Part shown: one piece after another, positions 8,116 to 17,604 of the stretch
How positions within the stretch are numbered: position 1 is the first letter of the stretch
How the letters are laid out: each line of letters opens with the position of its first letter
Assembly: GCF_947087965.1 (NCBI RefSeq)
Contig: NZ_CAMUES010000003.1
Coordinates: 186,001 to 250,000 of the forward strand
Reading direction: 5' to 3'
Length of the DNA: 64,000 nt
Origin: an uncultured Mobiluncus sp.
Lineage (GTDB): Bacteria; Actinomycetota; Actinomycetes; Actinomycetales; Actinomycetaceae
Notes under the pieces: model-generated
What the model saw: the letters and a program-made list of their open reading frames with translations, nothing else
Told to the model about the DNA's origin: nothing
Database searches by the model: none
Position numbers and translations under genes: made by a program

Positions 8116-9663
8116 ATGATTGATATTAAGAACACGAATGCGGCCGCGGTGGCTGCCCAAATGGCTTCGCAGGGTGCGAAAGCAGCCGACACCACCGCTT
8201 TTGAGTCCCTCATGAGTGCGTTGGCGACCGAAGCTCGCACTCCCGATGAAGGCGTGGTGCGCCGTGGGGAAAACCACCCCGGCTCGGCTCGTGATTCCCG
8301 CCCTGCTCCGGCAAAGCCTTCCCGTGTCGGGGCGACCGAACCGGGAGCGTCGGTGCGTCCGTCCCGTACGCGTCATGACAATCCTGGTCAGCCTGGTAAT
8401 GTCCGGGCTGACAAGCCCGAGCGTCCCGAACGCCCGGAACGTCCGGGGCGCCCCGAAAAAGTTGCGGCGAAGGATTCGACCACCCCAAAGGATCGCGCTG
8501 ATGAAACGAAACCGGCCGATGAGCCGGCTCAGGACACCACGAAATCGGCCGATACTGAACAGACTGCGGAAACCACCCCCGCTGCGGACACCGCCGCAAA
8601 TGTCGCGATTGCGCCGCAAACCGGGACGGATGTGGCCGCAGAGATTGTGGAAACGCTGACGGAAACCGCTGAAACGACCCCGGAAGTGGTCCCGGAGGAG
8701 TCTGCCGTCCCCCTCACCCCGGAGGAAACCACGGCACAGACCCCAGCGCCAGATATAGAAACGGAAACAGTAGCGTCTGAAACTGAGGAACCGGCTTTGA
8801 CTCAGCCCGAGGCCGCTCCGGACACTCCGGAGCCCTCCGCTACCGTGGTCCAGACGCCGCAGACAGAAAAACCGATAGACGGGGCAGACATCGCCGCCCA
8901 GCTGAAATCCGGTAAAGCCCCGTCACTGATTCCGGCAAAACCTGAGGTCGCAGCTCCGGTGGTGCCTGAAGCAACCGAGCAGCTAGAAATAATGTCCGAA
9001 GCCTTGGCGGCGGTCGGGCAAACAGCTGGAAACACCGCGAATGCAACCGCGGCGGGAGCGTCCAATGCGGGTAGCTCCGCGGTGAGCGCCGTGTCCGGCA
9101 CCTCGGCTCAGACGACCCCCGTGGCGTCTGCCGCGCCGGCCGCTGCTCCGGCTGCCTCCGCCCCGAACCCGGTGGCCCAAGCCGCTCCGACTTACGCCCC
9201 GAACTTGAGCCAGCAGCTCTTTGACCAGATGCAGCACCAGCTGTCGCGGTTGAAAGTGTTGGGTCAGGGTCAGCATCAGTTGAAGTTAGCCATCAACCCC
9301 GAGACCTTCGGTCCGGTGCGGGTGGCGGCGAACTTCCACGCTGACGGCACCGTGCATCTGCAGCTGTTGGGAGCTTCGGAGGCGGCGCGCGACCAGCTGC
9401 GCCAAGTGCTCAGCGACTTGCGCCGTGACCTGGCTTCCACCGGGTTGCAGGCGGATTTGGATGTGGCGGAAAACGCCCAAGAGTTTGCCCAGTTCACGGG
9501 CGCTGGAACCGGTTCTTCCGAGAGGGAAACCGGTCAGGCTGGCCAGGCGGGCGCAGCCGGTACGGATGGATCCGAAACTGAACCAGAAGACGTTGTGTCC
9601 AGGCCGAAGGTGGGTGACGTCCTGAAGGACGGCACTGATGGTTCGGTGGATATGTTCGCGTGA
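8116..9663 (+). CDS. fliK: flagellar hook-length control protein FliK
   Basis: 515 residues from ATG 8116, one base after the stop of the P60 gene. FliK measures the hook and switches export specificity by contacting FlhB. The Flg_hook domain is near residues 370-455 (QLKLAINPETFGPVRVAANF; HLQLLGASEAARDQLRQVL). The N-terminal two thirds is a long Pro/Glu/Thr/Ala-rich ruler region, including a run of ERPERPERPGRPE. flgD follows and senses the same hook. Confidence 0.92.
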   Translation: MIDIKNTNAAAVAAQMASQGAKAADTTAFESLMSALATEARTPDEGVVRRGENHPGSARDSRPAPAKPSRVGATEPGASVRPSRTRHDNPGQPGNVRADKPERPERPERPGRPEKVAAKDSTTPKDRADETKPADEPAQDTTKSADTEQTAETTPAADTAANVAIAPQTGTDVAAEIVETLTETAETTPEVVPEESAVPLTPEETTAQTPAPDIETETVASETEEPALTQPEAAPDTPEPSATVVQTPQTEKPIDGADIAAQLKSGKAPSLIPAKPEVAAPVVPEATEQLEIMSEALAAVGQTAGNTANATAAGASNAGSSAVSAVSGTSAQTTPVASAAPAAAPAASAPNPVAQAAPTYAPNLSQQLFDQMQHQLSRLKVLGQGQHQLKLAINPETFGPVRVAANFHADGTVHLQLLGASEAARDQLRQVLSDLRRDLASTGLQADLDVAENAQEFAQFTGAGTGSSERETGQAGQAGAAGTDGSETEPEDVVSRPKVGDVLKDGTDGSVDMFA

Positions 9664-9679
9664 TTGTGAGGAGAACACT

Positions 9680-10441
9680 ATGCCAGTTGATGCAGTAAGC
9701 GCCGGCGCCAATCCGATTGTGGATAACTACACAATCGGGGCGAACGCCAAAGCGAAAGAGGACGCGAAAACCCTCGCCACCACCAAGGAAATGAGCGATG
9801 CCGAAAAGCAGGCCCTGTTCCTTAAGAAAATGAACGAGGGACAAAAGACCGATAAGGCTGCTCAAACGAAGGAAAACCCCGGCAAGCTGGGCAAGGACGA
9901 CTTCATGAAGTTGCTGTTGGCGACGTTGAAGTACCAGGACCCGACCGAGCCGATGGATACCGCGAAGCTGCTGGAACAGACCTCGACCATGACGAACATG
10001 GAACAGATGATTCAGATGACCGAGGCCTCCAAGAAGTCTTTTGAGGCTCAGCAGCGCGCCCAGGGTACGACCATGGTCGGCAAGACGGCCGTGTATGACG
10101 CCGTTGATGCTGATGGCAACGCCGTGACGACCGCGGGCAAGATTGAAGCCGTGGAGTTCCTGGCTGACGGCAAAGTCTTGGCCCACATCGGCAACCAAAA
10201 GGTCGACATGAGCGACATCCTCGGTATCGCCGACCCGACTGATGACACGCCTTTGGATAAGGCCATCAAGGACGCCGTGCAGGAGGGCAAAAAGACAGGC
10301 GCGGCCACCGAACCCAAGAACACGCCGGCGGCTTCGGGAACCGCCACTGGAACCACCCCGAACCAGCCGGGAGCCACTCCCGCCCCGGCTACACAGACCA
10401 CTAATCAAGGAAACAACACTCCAGCCCCCGCGGCTTCATAG
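9680..10441 (+). CDS. flgD: flagellar hook capping protein FlgD
   Basis: 253 residues. FlgD caps the growing hook and is removed when the hook is complete. The N-terminal FlgD signature is clear (LGKDDFMKLLLATLKYQDPT, then MDTAKLLEQTSTMTNMEQM). The beta-rich domain (VGKTAVYDAVDADGNAV) follows, and a Pro/Thr/Ala-rich tail of about 40 residues ends it. ATG 9680 was chosen because GAGGAG lies seven bases upstream; the longer reading frame has no ribosome site. Confidence 0.95.
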   Translation: MPVDAVSAGANPIVDNYTIGANAKAKEDAKTLATTKEMSDAEKQALFLKKMNEGQKTDKAAQTKENPGKLGKDDFMKLLLATLKYQDPTEPMDTAKLLEQTSTMTNMEQMIQMTEASKKSFEAQQRAQGTTMVGKTAVYDAVDADGNAVTTAGKIEAVEFLADGKVLAHIGNQKVDMSDILGIADPTDDTPLDKAIKDAVQEGKKTGAATEPKNTPAASGTATGTTPNQPGATPAPATQTTNQGNNTPAPAAS

Positions 10442-10458
10442 AGCAAAGGAAAGAGAAA

Positions 10459-11913
10459 ATGTTACGTTCACTATTTACCGGCATCTCGGGCTTGAGTGTC
10501 CACCAGACCATGCTCGATGTCACTTCCAACAACATCGCTAACGTCAATACCACCGGGTTTAAGAGCGCGTCGACTCGTTTCGAGGACACGTTCAGCCAGC
10601 TGGTGCGTTCCGGGGCGGCGCCTCGACTAAACGAGCGCGGCGGGATGAACCCCGCCCAGGTCGGTTTGGGTGTGAAGCTCCAGTCCATCACCCAAAACTT
10701 CACCGGCGGCGCGGCCCAGATGACGGGCCGTAACCTGGACACCATGATTAATGGCGACGGGTTCTATGTCCTGCGCAAAACCAACGGTTCCAGCGTGTAC
10801 ACCCGTAACGGCTCCTTTGGTTTGGATGCCCAAGGTCAGGTCGTCGCGGCAGACGGCTCGTTCGTGCAGGGCTGGATGGGCGACAAGGACGGAACCATTA
10901 ACGCTTCGGGTACTCCCGGCAATATCACCCTGCCGCTAACTCAGACGGTAGAGGGCAGACCGACTACCAAGGTCATTTATGGCGGTAACATTCCCGCTGA
11001 CCAAATTTATATGGATCCGACCGGCTCCAAGACTTCGCCGGATAACGCGTTCCAGCGTTCCCAAATCGTGCATGCTTACGATGATAAGGGCAACCCGCAC
11101 GATGTCTTGCTGACTTTCGCGCGTCGCGATTTTGCTAATCCCGGTTCGGAACCGGAGTGGGAGCTGCGTGCATACGACGCAAACGCGTACAAAGAACTGG
11201 ATGAAACCCAGCGTGAATTAACCACCGATAAGAAGGGGGCGCGTATCAAGCTGGATGTGAAGGCAGACGGTTCGGTCAGCGTGGGCGGTTCAAAGGTGAA
11301 AACCGCAAATACCGATGGTGTTTTGACCTTTAAATTTAAGACTGACGGTACCTTGGACGAGGCCTCCCAGAAGGCTCTGAAGACCGTTAATTTCAAGCTG
11401 GATCAAATAAACGTGGACGAAACAACGACCCCGAAGTCAACAAAAATCTTGCAGCCGAATGTCACCAAGCAACCCATTAACCTGGATCTGTCGGCGATGA
11501 CCGGCTTCGGCGGGGTTAATAACTTCGGTCAAAAGCAGGTCGATGGCAATATGGCGGGCTACATGACGGGTTACTCGGTCGAGGCTGACGGCACGATTCG
11601 TGGCACGTTCTCGAACGGCGACAACCGTCCATTGGCGCGTATCGCGGTGGCCAGCTTTGCCAACCCGCTGGGCTTGGAAAAGGCCGGCAGCTCTTACTTC
11701 ATGGAATCCGGTAACTCCGGGCAGCCCCAGATTGGCGAAGCCGGCACCGGCCAGCGCGGCGCCATGACGGGCGGCGCCATCGAAATGTCGAACGTAGACC
11801 TGGCCGCCGAGTTCACGAACCTGATTCTGTCCCAGCGCGGCTTCCAGGCGAACAGCCGCGTTATCACCACCTCGGATGAAATCCTGCAGGAACTGGTGAA
11901 CATGAAGCGCTAG
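10459..11913 (+). CDS. flgE: flagellar hook protein FlgE
   Basis: 484 residues. FlgE polymerises into the hook. The N-terminal axial motif is LDVTSNNIANVNTTGFKS, the C-terminal motif is NLILSQRGFQANSRVITTSD, and the D2/FlaE-type middle domain (VHAYDDKGNPHDVLLTFARR) lies between them. A ribosome site AAAGGAAAGAG precedes the ATG. It ends the hook portion of the block; 125 bases separate it from flbD. Confidence 0.97.
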   Translation: MLRSLFTGISGLSVHQTMLDVTSNNIANVNTTGFKSASTRFEDTFSQLVRSGAAPRLNERGGMNPAQVGLGVKLQSITQNFTGGAAQMTGRNLDTMINGDGFYVLRKTNGSSVYTRNGSFGLDAQGQVVAADGSFVQGWMGDKDGTINASGTPGNITLPLTQTVEGRPTTKVIYGGNIPADQIYMDPTGSKTSPDNAFQRSQIVHAYDDKGNPHDVLLTFARRDFANPGSEPEWELRAYDANAYKELDETQRELTTDKKGARIKLDVKADGSVSVGGSKVKTANTDGVLTFKFKTDGTLDEASQKALKTVNFKLDQINVDETTTPKSTKILQPNVTKQPINLDLSAMTGFGGVNNFGQKQVDGNMAGYMTGYSVEADGTIRGTFSNGDNRPLARIAVASFANPLGLEKAGSSYFMESGNSGQPQIGEAGTGQRGAMTGGAIEMSNVDLAAEFTNLILSQRGFQANSRVITTSDEILQELVNMKR

Positions 11914-12038
11914 GTTAGGGACAGACCAGGAGTGAGCCAGGAGTGAAAATTCCAGCATAATTCCCGGAAAAATCCCGAAAAACCTTTAGATTTCAGAAAA
12001 AACACCGAAGTTAAGGAAAACCGCGCAGAGGAGGAACC

Positions 12039-12311
12039 ATGATTGCGTTGACACGCTTGGGCGGGTCGGACTTTGTCCTGAACCCTGACCTGATTGAGCG
12101 CGTCGAGTCCACGCCTGACACGATTATTGTCATGGTGGACGCAACTCGCTACGTGGTTTCCCAAACCGTGACCGAAGTCATCGAACTGATTCGTGAGGAC
12201 CGCGCCCGCCTGCTGGCTCGCGTTGAGGAAATCATCCAAGACGATTCCCGGACTTCGACGCCTGCGGCGAGGCTTACCGTGGTGAACATTGAGAAAGATT
12301 CGGAGGACTAA
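12039..12311 (+). CDS. flbD: flagellar FlbD family protein
   Basis: 90 residues, a small FlbD/FlaR-type protein often found between flgE and motA in Gram-positive flagellar operons. It matches the family pattern at MIALTRLGGSDFVLNPDLIE and in the RYVVSQTVTEVIELI segment. Its biochemical role is not established; it is unrelated to the Caulobacter FlbD transcription factor. A strong GAGGAGG site lies just before the ATG. motA starts two bases after its stop. Confidence 0.9.
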   Translation: MIALTRLGGSDFVLNPDLIERVESTPDTIIVMVDATRYVVSQTVTEVIELIREDRARLLARVEEIIQDDSRTSTPAARLTVVNIEKDSED

Positions 12312-12313
12312 GT

Positions 12314-13084
12314 ATGGATCCCGCATCAATCGTTGGCATCGTTGGCGCGCTCTCGGCAGTAGTAGCCATGCTGTATATGGAGGGTGCCGAGATTACAAAC
12401 ATCCTGTTGCCCCCGCCTATGACCCTGGTCTTTGGGGGGACGCTTCTGGCGACTATGGCGTCGTTTACCATGAGAGACTTCCTCTATGCTTTTGGCCAGG
12501 TTCCGAAAGCATTCACAGCTAAGGTCCCCGATGCTACCGACGCGATTGACACGATCGTGTCGCTGTCTGAAAAAGCCCGCCGCGAAGGTCTGTTGGCTTT
12601 GGAAGACGCCGCGAAAGGCATTGAGGATTCGTTCATGCGTGAGGGTTTGATGGCTGCCATCGATGGCATGGATCCCGAAGATTTGCGCTCCATGCTGACA
12701 GATAGAATCGAGGCTCGCAAGCAGTCGGACAAGACCGCTTATGCCTGGTTCCACGTCGCTGGCGGTTACGCTCCAACTATTGGCGTTATCGGTACCGTGA
12801 TTTCCCTGGTGCATGTGCTGACGCAGCTGTCCGAGCCTGAGACTTTGGGCCCGCTGATTGCTTCGGCTTTCGTGGCTACCCTGTGGGGTCTGCTCAGTGC
12901 GAACATGATTTGGCTGCCGATTTCCTCCCGTATGCAGAGAATCTCCAATCTGGAGTTGGCTCGAATGGAAATCGTCATGGAAGGGCTCATCAGTCTGCAG
13001 TCCGGGGCGAACCCGCGTCAGGTTGGCGAACGTCTGCGCTCGTTGATTCCGCCGAACCAACTAAAGGCCGAAAAAGCGGCCTAG
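12314..13084 (+). CDS. motA: flagellar motor stator protein MotA
   Basis: 256 residues with the four membrane helices expected of MotA: two near the N-terminus (residues about 3-22 and 32-50) and two after a large cytoplasmic loop (about 150-170 and 182-204). The conserved PTIGVIGTVISLVHVL segment forms helix 3. It forms the ion channel stator with MotB and pushes on FliG. The cytoplasmic loop has the charged stretch (LRSMLTDRIEARKQ) that contacts FliG. It is directly followed by motB. Confidence 0.96.
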   Translation: MDPASIVGIVGALSAVVAMLYMEGAEITNILLPPPMTLVFGGTLLATMASFTMRDFLYAFGQVPKAFTAKVPDATDAIDTIVSLSEKARREGLLALEDAAKGIEDSFMREGLMAAIDGMDPEDLRSMLTDRIEARKQSDKTAYAWFHVAGGYAPTIGVIGTVISLVHVLTQLSEPETLGPLIASAFVATLWGLLSANMIWLPISSRMQRISNLELARMEIVMEGLISLQSGANPRQVGERLRSLIPPNQLKAEKAA

Positions 13085-13140
13085 CCCTGACCCGTCGTTA
13101 GGAAACGACTTTTCCGCAAACGCCGAGAGGAGGAACTTGT

Positions 13141-14055
13141 ATGGCAAAGCGTAAGCATGAATGTCCGGAACCTGACAACACCGAGCGTTGGGCAGTATCC
13201 TATCTGGACATGATTACCGTCATGATGTGCCTGTTCCTGGTGCTGTACGCGATTTCTCAGGTTGATCAGGGCAAATTGGCCAAGCTGCGCACGTCCCTGG
13301 CGGCCGGTTTCAACGCCACCATTCAGATTGCCAATCCGCTCCAAACCGATGGGGGACTGGGAATTTTAGCCGGTTCCACCTCAGCGGTGCAGCTGGGCAG
13401 TCTGATGGGTAACCTGAACCAAAATCCTCAATCTCAGCCTGAACGTATGCAGGCCATGAGGGAAGCCAGTCACTTGAACGCCATCAAGAAACAGGTTGAA
13501 GAACAATTGAAAGCGGCTGGCAAGGAAGGCGCCCTGGCGATGCGAATCACCGACAAGGGTCTGGTGTTGGGCATGGTCGCCAACGACACCTACTTTAAGA
13601 CTGGAGAGGCGACGATTCAGCCCACCGCTCGTGAGGTACTCAGTGCGGTGACCCCGGTTTTGGCATCCCTGCAAGAAAGCATTGCCATCGAAGGTTATGC
13701 CGATCCGCAACCAATCGCTAACGCGAGATTCCCCTCTAACTACCACCTGGCTTCAGCTCGTGCTATCGAGGTACTGATTGCGCTAAAGGACGGTGGAGTT
13801 CCGGGGGCGAAACTGCGAACGATTTCGTATGGAGCCGATCACCAGACTGAGGCTACGGACGGCCAGGATGCTTGGGCATTCAACAGGCGTGTGGATATTG
13901 TCATTATGTCAACCGCAAAAGATTCCGTCCGCGCCTTACTGCCTGATGCGGCGAAACAGCTCGCGGGTGGGACAAATGCCAACATCGCCCCGCCGCCCCC
14001 CAATATTGGCCCGTCCCTAGCGCCCCCGGAAGGCGCCGCGGGCAATGAGAACTAG
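13141..14055 (+). CDS. motB: flagellar motor stator protein MotB
   Basis: 304 residues. One N-terminal membrane helix carries the essential proton-accepting Asp at position 23 (SYLDMITVMM). The C-terminal OmpA-like peptidoglycan-binding domain is at about residues 160-260 (IEGYADPQPIAN; NRRVDIVIM). It anchors the stator to the wall. GAGGAGG precedes the ATG. A Pro-rich tail of about 25 residues ends the protein. The tyrosine-bearing helix typical of some sodium stators is not evident, so proton use is my guess. Confidence 0.96.
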   Translation: MAKRKHECPEPDNTERWAVSYLDMITVMMCLFLVLYAISQVDQGKLAKLRTSLAAGFNATIQIANPLQTDGGLGILAGSTSAVQLGSLMGNLNQNPQSQPERMQAMREASHLNAIKKQVEEQLKAAGKEGALAMRITDKGLVLGMVANDTYFKTGEATIQPTAREVLSAVTPVLASLQESIAIEGYADPQPIANARFPSNYHLASARAIEVLIALKDGGVPGAKLRTISYGADHQTEATDGQDAWAFNRRVDIVIMSTAKDSVRALLPDAAKQLAGGTNANIAPPPPNIGPSLAPPEGAAGNEN

Positions 14056-14260
14056 GCATGGCGGGTTTCATCGAACTATGACATCGAATAAGCTAGATTT
14101 TCGGAGTCAAGCCGCCCCGAAAGCAAGACTTTACAGGTAACGTAGGAAAAAGATAATTACGAATCGTCCCGGTGCAGGTCAATTGCAAAGTCTCTGACGC
14201 GGTCCGATTCTAAACACAGACCGGAACCGGCCATGCTGGTCCGGACCTAAGGGAGGAAAT

Positions 14261-14854
14261 ATGCCAGTCGGTGTTGGAGCGAAACCAGCGGGAGGCACCG
14301 CCGCAAAACCGGTCCCGGCAGCCGCTAAACCGGCTATGCCCCCAACCGCGCCTCCGGCGGGAGCGGGATCGGGCAAGAAGGGCGGCGCGAAAAAGATTCT
14401 GCTCGTCGTCCTGATTGTAGTGATTCTGGCCGTATTAGCGGTGGGCGTGTTCTTGGCGCTGAAGCTGCTCGGTGTCATCGGGGGAGGAGACGGTGAAAAG
14501 GAATCCCCGAAACCCGTAGAGACCACTAAGGCTTTGGTGATGGGCAAGCAGTCGGTGTCGACTGGGGAGCCGCTGAGTATCAACCTCGATGATGGTTTCA
14601 TGTCGTTTGCGGCCACAATCTACTTTGACGAAGAGATTAAGCCGGAGGGCGAGGGCAGCTCGGACATCGATCCGTCCCCCGCTCGCGACGCGGCTTTGCG
14701 GCTGTTCAAAGGCATGAAAAAAGAGGACTTGGACAAGGCTGGCGCGGTGCAGGAGTTGCAAAAGAAATATATCTCTGAGCTGAACAAGAGCCCGATTCCG
14801 CCTTATAACGGACACGTGGTGACTGTCCAATTCACCACTTTTGCCTACCAGTAA
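14261..14854 (+). CDS. fliL: flagellar basal-body-associated protein FliL
   Basis: 197 residues. FliL is a single-span membrane protein that supports stator function. An Ala/Pro/Gly/Lys-rich cytoplasmic start of about 45 residues leads into a membrane helix (residues about 46-68). The FliL domain follows, ending with FTTFAYQ. The start is supported by GGGAGG nine bases upstream. A 205-base gap separates it from motB; that gap holds a short hairpin at about 14221-14244 and may carry an internal promoter. Confidence 0.9.
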   Translation: MPVGVGAKPAGGTAAKPVPAAAKPAMPPTAPPAGAGSGKKGGAKKILLVVLIVVILAVLAVGVFLALKLLGVIGGGDGEKESPKPVETTKALVMGKQSVSTGEPLSINLDDGFMSFAATIYFDEEIKPEGEGSSDIDPSPARDAALRLFKGMKKEDLDKAGAVQELQKKYISELNKSPIPPYNGHVVTVQFTTFAYQ

Positions 14855-14960
14855 AGCTCAAACTTGCTGGCGGGGAACACCCGCGACTGAAGGCAAATTC
14901 TTTCTAACAACGCAGGAAAACCCCAAACTCTAACGGTTTACCTGGATAAAATGGAAAACG

Positions 14961-15881
14961 ATGGCAAAGACAAGTACCGTTCAGACTGACGTAGATGCGA
15001 GAGTTTACGACTTTAGTAAACCGATGAAGCTCCCGCGTGAGTACGCACGCATTATGGAGATGGCTCTGGAAGCCTTTACCCGGCACTGGGTTAACCAGCT
15101 GGTAGGACGCCTGCATGTGGTGATTACCGGTGAAGTCGGGGATTTGTCCATGCGGTCTTATGACGATTACATTAAGACCCTGCCGATTCAGACTCTGATG
15201 GTGATTATCGATTTCCAAGGGGGGCGCAACAAGGGAGTTCTGCAATTCCCTCGCCAAACCGCTCTGGCTTGGGTCGATCACCTGCTGGGTGGAACCGGAG
15301 ATGTGGAATCGACTCCTGACCGGGAACTGACCGAGGTCGAGGTTTCGGTCCTGATTGACTTCCTTAAGCGGGTGCTTTCCGATCTCGATATAGCTTTCCA
15401 GTCGATGTTGCCGCTGGGCAGCCAGTTCCGCACCATCGAGTATGCTCCTCAGTTTGTGCAGGTCGTGGACGGTTCCACTCCGGTGCTGTTTGCTCCGATT
15501 ACTCTGACTGCCGGGGAACACCAGGACAATTGCTCCATCATGATGCCGGTGTCGATGATTACGGACGCAATCCATCAGGGCGATGTCCATGACACTCGTA
15601 CTGAACAGCAAAAAGCGGAAGCCGCCGCGGTGCGTCAGCTGCTGGTGGATTCTATCGAAGACGTGCCGGTTGAGGTGGCGGTGCGTTTCACTCCCCGGAA
15701 GGTCAATCCGCGTGAACTCGATGGCCTGGCTATCGGCGATACCTTACCTCTAATCCACCCGACCTCTCGTCCTTTGGATATGGTGGTTGGAGATTTGATT
15801 TTGGCAGAAACGGCTGCAGGAACTTCCGGGTCGCGTTTAGCGGCGATGGTGGTTTCGGTTAACAAAGGAGAAAAGAAATGA
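14961..15881 (+). CDS. fliM: flagellar motor switch protein FliM, lacking the CheY-binding N-terminus
   Basis: 306 residues. FliM forms the middle of the C ring. The CheC-like middle domain (REYARIMEMALEAFTRHW; TALAWVDHLLGGTGD) and the C-terminal SpoA domain (PVEVAVRFTPRKVNPREL) are present. The usual first 40 residues, with the LSQxEIDALL peptide that binds phospho-CheY, are missing: the protein begins almost at the YDF segment. An in-frame TAA at 14931-14933 and no upstream in-frame start rule out a longer form. The stop overlaps fliN. Confidence 0.94.
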   Translation: MAKTSTVQTDVDARVYDFSKPMKLPREYARIMEMALEAFTRHWVNQLVGRLHVVITGEVGDLSMRSYDDYIKTLPIQTLMVIIDFQGGRNKGVLQFPRQTALAWVDHLLGGTGDVESTPDRELTEVEVSVLIDFLKRVLSDLDIAFQSMLPLGSQFRTIEYAPQFVQVVDGSTPVLFAPITLTAGEHQDNCSIMMPVSMITDAIHQGDVHDTRTEQQKAEAAAVRQLLVDSIEDVPVEVAVRFTPRKVNPRELDGLAIGDTLPLIHPTSRPLDMVVGDLILAETAAGTSGSRLAAMVVSVNKGEKK

Positions 15882-16627
15882 GCGTGACCCCGATTCAGGT
15901 ACTGGATGCTGCTCAGGCGGTCATACCACTACTACCCTCGACCACTGAGCTTAGCGCATCCTCATGGGAGCCCGGCGACCCGATGCCGGGTGCTGATTCT
16001 CCCGCGGTGGTCACGACTCTATCCGCCGAAGAATCTCTGCAGGTGTGTTTGGTCGCCTCCTCGATTATTGCGGAAGCTTTGGAGGGTGCAGAGGGGATGA
16101 CCCAGACCCAGGCGTTGTTGCCGGCTTTGGAAGCGGCCACTTCCGCCCTGGGGACCGGGGTCATGGAGAACACCACCGAGGGAACCGTAGACGACCTGCT
16201 GGACAGTGAAGACTGGATTAAGGCCACCTTGGAGGCCGACGGCACGGTACAGGGCTGGTTAGCAGTGCGTCCCGCGCCGGTTCAGGAAACCACCACAGAG
16301 GACAAAGCCCAGGAGACTCCGGAAGGCCCGGTTACCCAGGCCACTGCCACTCCGGAGCAGCGCGCCGAATCGATGAAACTGCTTTATGACGTCGAGATGA
16401 CCTTGACGGCCGAGATTGGGCGCACCAAGTTAGCGGTGCATGACGTGCTGGATTTGTCTCCCGGCTCCGTTATCGAGTTGGATCGTTCCGCCGGTTCAGC
16501 CGCTGACGTTATGGTGAATGGCCGCCTCATTGCTCGCGGTGAGATTGTCGTGGTTGACGAAGAATACGGGATTCGTATTACGGAGATCGTGTCTCTGGCC
16601 GATCAACAGAATCAGAGCCAGTCCTAG
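15878..16627 (+). CDS. fliN: flagellar motor switch protein FliN with long N-terminal domain
   Basis: 249 residues, about twice the length of enteric FliN. The C-terminal SpoA/FliN domain is at about residues 168-240 (DVEMTLTAEIGRTKLAVHDV; VNGRLIARGEIVVVDEEYGI). The first 150 residues could be a degenerate FliY/CheC-like domain (EESLQVCLVASSIIAEALEG), but I cannot see a CheC phosphatase ExxN motif there. It completes the C ring and docks FliH-FliI. The start is coupled to fliM by a four-base overlap. Confidence 0.92.
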   Translation: MSVTPIQVLDAAQAVIPLLPSTTELSASSWEPGDPMPGADSPAVVTTLSAEESLQVCLVASSIIAEALEGAEGMTQTQALLPALEAATSALGTGVMENTTEGTVDDLLDSEDWIKATLEADGTVQGWLAVRPAPVQETTTEDKAQETPEGPVTQATATPEQRAESMKLLYDVEMTLTAEIGRTKLAVHDVLDLSPGSVIELDRSAGSAADVMVNGRLIARGEIVVVDEEYGIRITEIVSLADQQNQSQS

Positions 16628-16656
16628 TGAATGGATCAGTCGAAAAGGGGTGAGCG

Positions 16657-17604
16657 GTGAGCTTACTGGGCGTCTTACAGACCGGTGTGGCGTGGACAAC
16701 GCTCGGTTACGTTCACCTCAATAACTTTGCCGCGGCTCTAGGTGCTTCCGAAACCTCAGACCCGGCCAGTCCCAGCCCGACCGGCAACACGAAGCTGGTC
16801 GGCTCTGGTTCGGCCTCCCCTTCGACCACACCCGCAGAGAGCTCCCCTGCCTCCGATACTCTCACCCCGGACGTGCCGTTGACCGGTCAGCCCGCCGAGA
16901 ACCCCATGATGATATTCCTGCGCTTCATCGTGGGAATCGTGGTGGTATTCCTGCTGATGTGGCTGCTGTGGCGTTGGTTCAAGCGCACCAACCTCGGTGA
17001 TTACGAGGGTCCGGGCTTGCGTTTGGTGTCTCGGTTGCAGCTGTCTCGGGTTTCCCAAGTCGCCCTCATCGAGATTGGTGGGCGAATGTTCCTGGTGGGG
17101 GCGGGGGATTCCGCCGTCACTCCCATCGCCGAAATTTACGACACGGAGGAAATGTCCGCGGAACTGAGCGCTGCCGCCGAGGCTTTTCAGGAGCGGGCTA
17201 ATCAGCCGGTGTCCCGGCCTTTTGGGGAGCTGTTGGCTCGTGCCACGAAACGTGCCGAGCGGGACTCGCGCCCCTCGCCGCAGTCGGCTAGCCCGAAGCC
17301 TACCGAGGCTCGTTCCGTCACGCCAAGCCGTACTGCTGTGCAGGCCAGGCCCGCAACGCCAGCCGTCCCCGCCGCGGCCAAGGCCAAGCCGAAATCGCAG
17401 GTCACTGAGGAACAGATGGATGCTCTAGCCTCACAGATTGCCGCCGAATTTGGGGCCAAGGGACCCCAGAAACCTGCTGCGGACGGTCAACTCGTCCCCG
17501 CGAAAACAGCGCCTACGAAACCCGCGGCGAGTGAGAAAAAGCCGGCAGACGAAACTTTTCCTGCCGCCGCGTCCCAGACTTCGGCGGTGAGTCCGCATGA
17601 GTGA
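16657..17604 (+). CDS. fliO: flagellar biosynthesis protein FliO
   Basis: 315 residues from GTG 16657. One membrane helix is at about residues 85-110 (FIVGIVVVFLLMWLLWRWF), followed by the FliO domain (LRLVSRLQLSRVSQVALIEI; MFLVGAGDSAVTP). The remainder is a low-complexity Pro/Ala/Thr tail. FliO is a scaffold for assembly of the FliP-FliR gate. It sits in the standard fliN-fliO-fliP order, and its end overlaps fliP by eight bases. Confidence 0.88.
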   Translation: MSLLGVLQTGVAWTTLGYVHLNNFAAALGASETSDPASPSPTGNTKLVGSGSASPSTTPAESSPASDTLTPDVPLTGQPAENPMMIFLRFIVGIVVVFLLMWLLWRWFKRTNLGDYEGPGLRLVSRLQLSRVSQVALIEIGGRMFLVGAGDSAVTPIAEIYDTEEMSAELSAAAEAFQERANQPVSRPFGELLARATKRAERDSRPSPQSASPKPTEARSVTPSRTAVQARPATPAVPAAAKAKPKSQVTEEQMDALASQIAAEFGAKGPQKPAADGQLVPAKTAPTKPAASEKKPADETFPAAASQTSAVSPHE

